Positions 1 through 6,184 of a stretch of DNA of 17,841 bases are shown piece after piece. The DNA is from GAS188 sp035949255 (GTDB lineage Bacteria; Pseudomonadota; Alphaproteobacteria; Rhizobiales; Beijerinckiaceae): contig DASZIL010000073.1 of assembly GCA_035949255.1 (NCBI GenBank), positions 1 to 17,841 on the forward strand, given 5' to 3'. Below the pieces are notes generated by a model. The model was not told the DNA's origin. It ran no database searches and was given only the letters and a program-made list of their open reading frames with translations. How positions within the stretch are numbered: position 1 is the first letter of the stretch; every line of letters begins with the position of its first letter. The translations under genes and the position numbers were made by a program.

Positions 1-500
1 CTCGTCTCCTCGCGCGTGGCGATGACCTCGCCGCGCGCCTGGCGCTCGGCCTCCTCGGCGCTGCGTGCCACGTTCACCGTGATCTTGACGTCGACTTCCG
101 GATGCAGATGGACCGGGACCGCGTGCAGGCCGAGCGCCTTGATGGGAGTGTTCAAGACCACCTGCTCGCGCGAGACCTTGAAGCGCGATTGGGCGAGGGT
201 TTCGGCAATGTCGCGCGGCGAGACCGAGCCGTAGAGCTGGCCGCTCTCGCCGGCTTGGCGGATGAGCACGATGGCCTGTCCGTCGAGCTTCTCGGCGACC
301 GCCTTGGCCTCTTGCTTCAGCTCGAGATTGCGGGCCTCGATGTCGGCGCGTTGCGTCTCGAAGCGCTTGCGATTGGCATCGGTCGCGCGCAACGCCTTCT
401 TGCGCGGCAAAAGGAAATTGCGGGCGAACCCGTCCTTGACGCGGACCACATCGCCGATCTGGCCGAGCTTGGCGACACGTTCGAGCAAAATGACTTCCAT
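1..500 (-). CDS. rplI: 50S ribosomal protein L9 (3' end outside the window)
   Basis: L9 binds 23S rRNA at the base of the L1 stalk and reaches out from the large subunit. The start is ATG at 500, preceded by AAGGAG seven bases upstream. The N-terminus MEVILLERVAKLGQIGDVV, then VKDGFARNFLLPRKKA, is the classic L9 N-domain with its glycine-rich RNA-binding loop. It is followed by the long connecting helix (ANRKRFETQRADIEARN) and the C-domain with LYGSVSPRDIAE. About 166 codons are visible and the frame is still open at base 1. The visible end (SAEEAERQARGEVI) suggests the charged C-terminal extension usual in alphaproteobacteria. It is the last visible gene of the rpsF operon, 40 bases after the DUF2232 gene, with no terminator in the gap. 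Confidence 0.97.
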   Translation of the reverse strand, partial: MEVILLERVAKLGQIGDVVRVKDGFARNFLLPRKKALRATDANRKRFETQRADIEARNLELKQEAKAVAEKLDGQAIVLIRQAGESGQLYGSVSPRDIAETLAQSRFKVSREQVVLNTPIKALGLHAVPVHLHPEVDVKITVNVARSAEEAERQARGEVIATREET

Positions 501-540
501 GTTGTTTCTCCTTCGAAGCTTTAAGGTTCAAGCAGGCATC

Positions 541-1542
541 TCAAGAAAGGCCGCGGGGCGCGGAACGGGCGAGCGAGCGGATGCGCAGCGACAACACCAT
601 GTCCGCAAGGCCGAGAAGCGCGAGAGAAAGAAGCGTCCAGGGTTCGGCGATCAGGATCATGGCGTAACCGACGCCGAGGACGAGGGGGCGGATCGCGATG
701 CGTCCGATGAGCACATGCGCGGTTGCGAGACCCTGCATGGCCAAGAGCATGAGGACGGCGCCCGCGACCGCGATCCCGACGAAGCGCGACCATCCGGCAA
801 AGGGGACAAGCACAAAGCTCACGGCAAGACCGATCAGCGTTGGCGCGGGCAGAACGAATTCGCGCGCGATGCGCGGCAGGGGGCGCGACAAGCGGCCGGA
901 CAAGGAAACGAGCTTCGCCGCGACGAGGAGAATGAGGAGCGACAACAAGGTGGATGCCGCCGCCGCGATGGCCGGGATGAAATAATTCGCCATCAAGCTC
1001 GCGATGCTCTCGACGGAGAGCGTATTCGCACCGATCCCCGAGAGCTCATCGATGCTGTCGCCAAGCCCGATTTTCAGCGCCCCTTGCACCAATTCCTCGA
1101 TGGCCGCGCGGTAGGCGTCATATTCGGGGCCGAGCGTGAGCGCGAGACCGAAGGTCAGCATGACCGAGAGGCCCGCCGCCCAAATCGCCAAGCCGCCGAG
1201 CGGATACCACTGTCGCGCGGGTTCGTCCCCTTTGGCGACAACGTGCGCGGGTGCCGCGCGCGCGAGGAGCGACAGATAGGCGAGCCACCAGGACGGCAAG
1301 GCGAAGCTCACGGCGAAGAGAACGCCTGTGAGTGGCCTGAACACGAAGGCGACGGCGAGCGCGCCTGCCGCGCTCGCGACGAGCCCGGCGCGATGGTTCC
1401 AGCCGAGCGCCACGATGGCGACAGGCAGCGGCGTCAAATAGAACAAGAGCACGCCCAAAAGCGAGGCGCGGATCACGGTCGCGAACAGCACGGCCGAGAC
1501 GAGCCCGGCCCCGACGCCCATGAGGATATCGCTACGCTTCAT
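541..1542 (-). CDS. DUF2232 family multi-pass inner-membrane protein
   Basis: A 333-residue hydrophobic protein of unknown biochemical role. About eight membrane segments are visible: one at the N-terminus (GVGAGLVSAVLFATVI), several through residues 30-150, then a loop of about 60 residues around 150-200 containing the YDAYRAAIEELVQGALK region, and a second group of helices to the C-terminus. The end is basic (LRIRSLARSAPRGLS). Sequence and position between rpsR and rplI match the DUF2232 (YybS-like) proteins conserved in this operon in Rhizobiales. The start at 1542 is the only good one at the beginning of the first helix. The Shine-Dalgarno is weak, so translation may depend on upstream operon structure. 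Family assignment is by recall of pattern and context. Confidence 0.85.
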   Translation of the reverse strand: MKRSDILMGVGAGLVSAVLFATVIRASLLGVLLFYLTPLPVAIVALGWNHRAGLVASAAGALAVAFVFRPLTGVLFAVSFALPSWWLAYLSLLARAAPAHVVAKGDEPARQWYPLGGLAIWAAGLSVMLTFGLALTLGPEYDAYRAAIEELVQGALKIGLGDSIDELSGIGANTLSVESIASLMANYFIPAIAAAASTLLSLLILLVAAKLVSLSGRLSRPLPRIAREFVLPAPTLIGLAVSFVLVPFAGWSRFVGIAVAGAVLMLLAMQGLATAHVLIGRIAIRPLVLGVGYAMILIAEPWTLLSLALLGLADMVLSLRIRSLARSAPRGLS

Positions 1543-1699
1543 TACGTTGTCCCGCTGCTCTCGGCAGGGTTAGAGGCTTTCGCCTCAGCCGATCCGGAGG
1601 GGTTTCACCGCCGGGTTGAGAAGGGTAAGGGAGGCGCGCCGCGCTTCCCTTGGAGCATGATGGGCTCGTGTCGCCATCGTGCCCTAAATTCGAAGTCCA

Positions 1700-1744
1700 G
1701 CATGATCTTTTTGGAAAAGTGGCTTCCACGTTTCCGGGTCATGC
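1700..1744. repeat. Rhizobial-type palindromic intergenic repeat
   Basis: A 45-base imperfect inverted repeat. The outer arms are GCATGATC and GGGTCATGC. The inner arms are GGAAAAGTGG (1713-1722) and CCACGTTTCC (1726-1735), 9 of 10 complementary, around a CTT loop. It resembles the dispersed GCATGATC palindromes I know from many Rhizobiales genomes. It lies 9 bases beyond the rpsR stop codon, inside the transcribed spacer of the ribosomal operon, so it should form an RNA hairpin that may protect or process the mRNA. There is no T-tract, so it is not a canonical terminator. Confidence 0.7.
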
Positions 1745-1753
1745 TCCGGTCGT

Positions 1754-1993
1754 TCAGCGAATGACGTAAGGCATCAGCCCGAGGAAACGCGCCCGCTTGA
1801 TCGCGCTTGCCAGCTCGCGCTGCTTCTTCTGCGAGACGGCCGTGATGCGCGAAGGCACGATCTTGCCGCGTTCGGAGACGTAGCGCGACAAAAGCTTCAC
1901 GTCCTTATAGTCGATCTTCGGCGCATTGGCTCCCGAGAAGGGGCAGCTCTTGCGGCGGCGGAAGAAGGGCCGGCGAGAGGTCGACATCGTCAT
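1754..1993 (-). CDS. rpsR: 30S ribosomal protein S18
   Basis: S18 is a small basic protein that pairs with S6 on the platform of the 30S subunit. The 79 residues contain the family core: RRPFFRRRKSCPFSGANAPK, then IDYKDVKLLSRYVSERGKI, then VPSRITAVSQKKQREL and AIKRARFLGLMPYV. The ATG at 1993 overlaps the rpsF stop in an ATGA, indicating translational coupling; the second ATG at 1987 is an alternative start. GGGAGGG lies just upstream, inside the rpsF tail. The length is normal for alphaproteobacteria. Confidence 0.97.
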   Translation of the reverse strand: MTMSTSRRPFFRRRKSCPFSGANAPKIDYKDVKLLSRYVSERGKIVPSRITAVSQKKQRELASAIKRARFLGLMPYVIR

Positions 1994-2460
1994 GCCTCAA
2001 CCCTCCCCTCGGTTGCGACATGCGGGGCATGCGCACCGTCGGAATCGCGCTCGCGGCGCGGCCCGCGGTCGCGGAAACCGCCTCCGCCGCCGCCATAGCC
2101 GCGGTCTCCAAAGCGATCCTCGCGGTCACGCCGATCGTCGCGCTTCTGCATCATGATCGAGGGGCCTTCCTCATGCTCCTCCACCCGCACGGTGATAAAG
2201 CGGATCACATCCTCGCTGAGCCGCATCTGACGCTCCATCTCGGCGACAGCCGCGTGCGGCGCGTCGAGGTTGAGAAGCGTGAAATGCGCCTTGCGATTCT
2301 TGCGAATCTTGTAGGCGAGCGATTTCACGCCCCAATACTCTTGCTTCGCCACCTTGCCGCCGGCGGCTTCGATGACGGATTTATACTGCTCGATCAGCGC
2401 CTCGACCTGCTGGGCGGTCACGTCGGGGCGCGACATGAAGATATGCTCGTAGAGCGCCAT
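1990..2460 (-). CDS. rpsF: 30S ribosomal protein S6
   Basis: A 156-residue S6 protein, partner of S18. It begins MALYEHIFMSRPDVTAQQVE. The S6 fold continues through VAKQEYWGVKSLAYKIRKN and ends near residue 110 (DVIRFITVRVEEHEEGPS). The last 45 residues are an Arg/Asp/Gly-rich tail (RFGDRGYGGGGGGFRDRG), an extension common in alphaproteobacterial S6 and absent from short versions. ATG at 2460 is chosen over longer upstream options because AGGAAAGG sits at ideal spacing and homology starts here. It is the first gene of the operon. Its leader contains a strong hairpin that may mediate S6:S18 feedback. Confidence 0.97.
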   Translation of the reverse strand: MALYEHIFMSRPDVTAQQVEALIEQYKSVIEAAGGKVAKQEYWGVKSLAYKIRKNRKAHFTLLNLDAPHAAVAEMERQMRLSEDVIRFITVRVEEHEEGPSIMMQKRDDRRDREDRFGDRGYGGGGGGFRDRGPRRERDSDGAHAPHVATEGRVEA

Positions 2461-2973
2461 GATTGCCTTTCCTGAAGCGCCGCCGGACGATCCGGCGGCT
2501 CGACCCGCTGCCACGGCGCGAAGCCCTTCGAGCAACCTTCCTGGAAAGGCTTAAAGCTCGATGTCCACACGAAGGCGGAGACACGGGGAGACGGAGCGAT
2601 ATGCTCCTACTCGCGCCCACAATCCATCCCAAGAAAACAGATTGCGGGAAAGCCTCCCGTTCAGCCTCCGGCCGAGGCATTGCGAACCCGTTCCTATCCG
2701 AAGTCTTCGCTTAAGGGAAGAGGGAGAGGCGCAGGCCTCGAGCGTGATCTGGAACGGTGGAAACAAACCTTTCAGAAAATCTCATACCCAAGCTGAATTG
2801 AGAGCGTGAGGGAGACCGGGCCTGGGCCAATCATGCTCCGGCTCTGTCGGAAAGCATTGCGCGCGGCGTCTTTCGGGTGCACGAATAGGGCGACTTCCCT
2901 ATCACGCGGTAAAGCCGCCGGGATGCCGCTTTCCAACGCCGCATCGACTTCCGGCCATCGAGAGGAGGTCAGG
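2461..2973. other. Non-coding stretch carrying the rpsF leader and promoter region
   Basis: About 510 bases without a convincing gene apart from the rpsF leader hairpin at its left end. The open frames here lack ribosome binding sites and recognisable sequence. The rpsF promoter must lie on the minus strand in this stretch, and the promoter of the small plus-strand gene at 2974 on the plus strand. I could not identify convincing -35/-10 pairs for either. A partial ATCATGCTCCGG motif near 2829-2840 may be the remnant of a GCATGATC palindrome. Confidence 0.5.
2479..2499 (-). promoter_or_regulatory. Hairpin in the rpsF leader, candidate S6:S18 autoregulatory site
   Basis: A perfect 9-base-pair stem, GCCGCCGGA/TCCGGCGGC, with a 3-base loop, lies immediately upstream of the rpsF Shine-Dalgarno sequence. 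S6:S18 repress their own operon in other bacteria by binding a leader stem that carries a CCG motif. CCG occurs here, and a second small stem (CGAAG/CTTCG, 2519-2530) lies further upstream. The hairpin is seen directly; the regulatory role is inferred from gene identity and position. Confidence 0.45.
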
Positions 2974-3114
2974 ATGCCTGACCCTTGGACCAAGATCGAG
3001 GCCAATCGGAGCGACCAAGGGAGCGAGGGAGAGGGAGCCAAATGGGTCATCACGACGGGCGTGGCGCTTGCCCTCGTGATTCTTCTCGCGCTCCTCGCGC
3101 TCAAGGCGAGCTGA
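2974..3114 (+). CDS. Small membrane protein of 46 residues, unknown function
   Basis: Not recognised. The ATG at 2974 has an excellent ribosome binding site (GAGAGGAGGTC, about six bases away), which is the main reason to call it. The product starts with a charged soluble part (MPDPWTKIEANRSDQGSEGE) and ends in one strong transmembrane helix, about residues 24-43 (VITTGVALALVILLALLALK), with a short KAS tail, so N-terminus inside or outside is open. It stands alone in an intergenic region between the divergent rpsF operon and the MFS gene 200 bases downstream. A small regulator or stabiliser of a membrane complex is possible but unsupported. Confidence 0.6.
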   Translation: MPDPWTKIEANRSDQGSEGEGAKWVITTGVALALVILLALLALKAS

Positions 3115-3255
3115 GCGGGACGCGCTCTTCAAAAGCTTGATCCCCCGCGAAGCCAGGGCGATGAAAGCGGTGAGGACGCGGCGCGATTGAGTTCAACGTC
3201 AACCCGAACCCTTCGTCATGGCCGCTTGAAGCCTTCGCTAAAGCTTGATCCTTCT

Positions 3256-3290
3256 GGATATGGGCTTCATCGCCGGATATAGGCTCATCG
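3256..3290. repeat. Direct repeat upstream of the MFS gene, possible operator
   Basis: Two imperfect direct repeats, GGATATGGGCTTCATCG (3256-3272) and GGATATAGGCTCATCG (3275-3290), start 19 bases apart and end 24 bases before the MFS start codon. A second pair of short repeats, AAAGCTTGATCC, occurs near 3132 and 3239. The spacing of about two helical turns would suit a dimeric regulator, but no regulator gene is adjacent, so the role is a guess. Confidence 0.35.
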
Positions 3291-3314
3291 GCGCATCATC
3301 CGCAAGGAACAGGT

Positions 3315-4817
3315 TTGTCCGCCCCATCTCACAGTGACGCCACCACCGCGCCGCGCACGCCCTCGACGACCAGGCTTTTCTTCACGATCTTCCCGTCGAT
3401 CATGCTGCCGATGTTTCTGGCGGTGGCGGATCAGACGATCGTGGCGACCGCGCTTCCGGCAATCGCGGGCTCGCTCGGAAATGTCGAGCAAATCTCCTGG
3501 GTGGTGATCTCCTATCTCGTCGCGGCGACGATCGCGGCGCCCGTCTACGGACGCTTCGGCGATGCCTTCGGGCGCCGCCGCGTGATGTATGTGGGGCTCG
3601 CGATCTTCATCGCCGCATCCCTGCTCTGCGCCTTGGCGCCGAGCATCATCCTCCTTTCGCTTGCGCGCCTGCTGCAAGGCCTCGGTGGAGGCGGTCTGAT
3701 GACCTCGTCCCAGGCGCTGATCGGCGAGACGATTCCGCCGCGCGAACGCGGGCGCTATCAAGGATATCTCGCGGCGGTCGTCGTCTCCTCCTCGACTTTC
3801 GGGCCGGTCGCCGGAGGTTACCTCACCCAGCATTTCGGCTGGCAATCCGTGTTTCTCGTCAATCTGCCGATCGGCGCCTTGGCCGGCCTCCTCATGCTGC
3901 GCTTACCCGCTCGGAAGGGTTCCGACGAGGATTGGCATTTCGATGCCAAGGGGCTTTCCTTGTTCATCCTCTTCGTCGGTCCGACGCTGCTCGCGATCGA
4001 GCTGTCGCAGCGCTTCGACGCGGCGCTTGCGCCTGAGCTCATCGGCCTTGCGCTCTGCGCCATCGGCGCGCTCATCCTGCTCATCCGACACGAAAAGCGG
4101 ACAGTGTCGCCTCTCCTTCCGGTCTCGCTCTTGAGCAAGCCCGCGATCTGGCGGAGCGACGCGCTCGCGGCCTGCCACGGCGCGGCCCTCGTGTCGCTCA
4201 TCACCTTCCTGCCCCTTTATCTGCGCGTGGTGCGTGGCGCCTCGGCTTCCGAAAGCGGCTTGTTGCTCTTGCCGCTCACGGCGGGAATAGGTTTCGGCTC
4301 GCTCGTCACGGGGCGCCTCGTCTCCAAGACGGGGCGCACCTTCGTCTTTCCCTCCTTCGGGCTCATCATCTCGCTTGCGGCGATCATCGCGCTTGCGCTC
4401 GCTTCGCCCTTCCTTAGTCCACCGCAAATATCGGGCTTGCTCGGCGTGAACGCCCTGTTCATGGGGACAGTGATGGGGGTCGTGAATGTGACGGTGCAAT
4501 CGGCCGCCGGCCCGAGGATGCTCGGCGCGGCCGCGGGCTCGGTCCAATTCTCGCGCTCGGTCGGCGCCTCGATCGGAACGGCGCTTGTCGGGGCCGTGCT
4601 CTTCCTTTCGCTCGCGATCACCGATCGCGAGGCGGCGGGTTTGCTGGGCACGATGGTCGAGCGTGGGCCGGAGGTGCTCGCGAGCTTCGATGCCGCCCAT
4701 CGTGCCGTGATCGAGCTAGAAATCGCTCACGCCTTCCGCGCGGCCTTCCTCACGGTCGCCCTGTTCACGACGAGCGCGCTGGTGCTCGCCTGGACCAACC
4801 CGGCGCGTCGAATTTGA
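3315..4817 (+). CDS. MFS drug/proton antiporter, DHA2 (14-helix) type
   Basis: A 500-residue proton-driven exporter of the inner membrane; the substrate is unknown. Motifs of the family are visible: DQTIVATALPAIAGSLG in helix 1, motif A as GRFGDAFGRRRVMYVG after helix 2, RLLQGLGGGGLMTSSQALIGE in helix 4, and the antiporter motif C as GPVAGGYL in helix 5. Helix-rich sequence continues to the end, with the extra central helices that set DHA2 apart from 12-helix DHA1. The start is TTG at 3315: AAGGA lies six bases upstream, and the first in-frame ATG is already inside helix 1. It is a single gene, and its stop codon lies in the first unit of a tandem repeat. Similar proteins export antibiotics, dyes or organic anions. 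Confidence 0.9.
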   Translation: MSAPSHSDATTAPRTPSTTRLFFTIFPSIMLPMFLAVADQTIVATALPAIAGSLGNVEQISWVVISYLVAATIAAPVYGRFGDAFGRRRVMYVGLAIFIAASLLCALAPSIILLSLARLLQGLGGGGLMTSSQALIGETIPPRERGRYQGYLAAVVVSSSTFGPVAGGYLTQHFGWQSVFLVNLPIGALAGLLMLRLPARKGSDEDWHFDAKGLSLFILFVGPTLLAIELSQRFDAALAPELIGLALCAIGALILLIRHEKRTVSPLLPVSLLSKPAIWRSDALAACHGAALVSLITFLPLYLRVVRGASASESGLLLLPLTAGIGFGSLVTGRLVSKTGRTFVFPSFGLIISLAAIIALALASPFLSPPQISGLLGVNALFMGTVMGVVNVTVQSAAGPRMLGAAAGSVQFSRSVGASIGTALVGAVLFLSLAITDREAAGLLGTMVERGPEVLASFDAAHRAVIELEIAHAFRAAFLTVALFTTSALVLAWTNPARRI

Positions 4818-4970
4818 GGGGTGAAAAGTGAAGAGTGATTTGAGGGGTGAAAAGTGAAGAGTGAGGAGTGAATAAATCAAGGCGAATAGCGAGTAGAGAG
4901 TAGCGAATAGTAAAGTCTCCACTCCACTTCACTGTTCACTGTTCACTCTACTCGCTATGCGCTACTCTAA
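4812..4970. repeat. Heptanucleotide-type repeat patch with inverted arms
   Basis: Between the convergent MFS and prfB genes lies a patch unlike its surroundings in base use. A 26-base unit starting ATTTGAGGGGTGAAAAG occurs twice in tandem (4812-4837 and 4838-4863). Within it GTGAAAA, GTGAAGA and GTGAGGA follow a 7-base rhythm. Next come GAATAGC, GAGTAGA, GAGTAGC, and then CACTGTT, CACTGTT, CACTCTA. The right part is largely the reverse complement of the left: ATAGCGAGTAGAG (4886-4898) pairs perfectly with 4946-4958, and AGAGTAGCG (4897-4905) with 4960-4968. The last bases of prfB, including its TAG stop, lie inside the patch. It could act as a bidirectional terminator, but T-tracts are missing. 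Confidence 0.75.
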
Positions 4971-6090
4971 ATCCTCCACCTCCGCCGTCGTGCCGTAGAC
5001 GCGTTGGGCAAGCGCTGCTTCCATGAAGGGATCGAGATCGCCGTCGAGCACGTCGGAAGGTGAGGTCGAGGTCACGCCCGTCCGAAGGTCCTTCACGAGC
5101 TGATAGGGCTGCAAGACATAAGAGCGAATCTGATGTCCCCAGCCGATATCGGTCTTGGAGGCGGCATCCGCACTGGCCTTTTCCTCGCGTTTCTGCAGCT
5201 CGGCTTCGTAAAGGCGCGCGCGCAGCATCGACCAGGCGGTCGCCCGGTTCTTGTGCTGCGATCGCTCGGATTGGCAAGCGACCACGATTCCGGTCGGGAT
5301 ATGGGTGATGCGTACTGCCGAATCCGTGGTGTTCACGTGCTGGCCGCCCGCGCCTGAGGAACGGTAGGTGTCGATCCGGCAATCGGATTCATTCACCTTG
5401 ATGTCGATCTTGTCGTCGACCACGGGATAGACCCAGATCGAGGCGAAGCTCGTGTGTCGCCTCGCATTCGAATCGAAGGGCGAGATGCGCACGAGGCGGT
5501 GAACGCCCGATTCGGTCTTTAGCCAGCCATAGGCGTTCTTGCCCTTGATTTGCAGCGTGGCGCCCTTGATGCCCGCCTCCTCGCCGTCGGCGAGGTCGAC
5601 GATCTCGACCTTGCATTTGTGGCGCTCGGCCCAGCGCGTGTACATGCGCATGAGCATATTGGCCCAATCCTGGCTCTCGGTGCCGCCTGCACCCGAATGG
5701 ACCTCGAGAAAGCTGTCGTTGCCGTCTGCCTCGCCGGAGAGGAGCGTCTCGACCTGCTGGCGCTGGGCGCGATGCATGACGGAGGCGATGGCCTTCTCGC
5801 CCTCGACGATCGACCCCTCGTCGCCCTCCCCTTCGCCGAGCTCGATCAGCACGCCGGCATCATCGAGCTCGCGTTCGAGCGTCGAGATGGCTTGAATACG
5901 CGTGTCGAGGTCCGTGCGCTCGCGCATCACTTGCTGCGCTTTTGCCGGATCGTCCCAAAGCGAGCCGGTCTCGGCGAGCGTGTTCAGCTCAGCGAGACGC
6001 TTTTGCGCTTTGTCCCAGTCAAAGATGCCTCCTCAGCAGTCCGATGGACTGCTTGGCGGCTTCGAGCTGATTCTCGGTCTCGGCACGCAT
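4962..6090 (-). CDS. prfB: Peptide chain release factor 2 (with programmed +1 frameshift)
   Basis: RF2 reads UGA and UAA stop codons and triggers peptide release. The gene is in two frames: 6090-6022 encodes 23 residues (MRAETENQLEAAKQSIGLL, then RRHL) up to an in-frame TGA at 6021-6019. Skipping one base continues as DWDKAQKRLAELN down to the TAG at 4962, giving 375 residues, a normal length. The stop-recognition tripeptide SPF is near residues 203-205 (LVRISPFDSNARRHTSF). The catalytic GGQ is near 248-250 (SSGAGGQHVNTTDSAVR). ATG at 6090 has AAGG upstream. It follows mrcA by 94 bases on the same strand, the usual Rhizobiales order. A caller that ignores recoding would start it wrongly at 5930. 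Confidence 0.96.
6018..6033 (-). promoter_or_regulatory. prfB programmed +1 frameshift site
   Basis: The minus strand reads AGGAGGCATCTTTGAC. This is an internal Shine-Dalgarno (AGGAGG), three bases, then the slippery CTT, the in-frame TGA stop and a following C. It is the same arrangement and spacing as the Escherichia coli RF2 site. When RF2 is scarce the ribosome pauses at TGA and slips forward by one base, so full-length RF2 is made; this is autoregulation. The codon after slippage is GAC (Asp). Confidence 0.95.
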
Positions 6091-6184
6091 GAAGGGGCCT
6101 TGAAGATTTGATGCTTTGGGGAACGCCAGGGAGGAAGCGGAGATAGTGAGGCGCCAAGCCGATGTAAACCCGAGCCTCAGCGTC

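Noticed and set aside
262..1764. A 500-codon plus-strand frame over rplI, the DUF2232 gene and the start of the spacer
   Set aside because: It covers the complements of real genes on the minus strand and has a low-complexity Arg/Glu/Asp/Gly composition typical of shadow frames.
2461..2535. A longer rpsF start adding 25 residues
   Set aside because: The added part is encoded by the leader hairpin and ribosome binding site, and the S6 fold starts at 2460.
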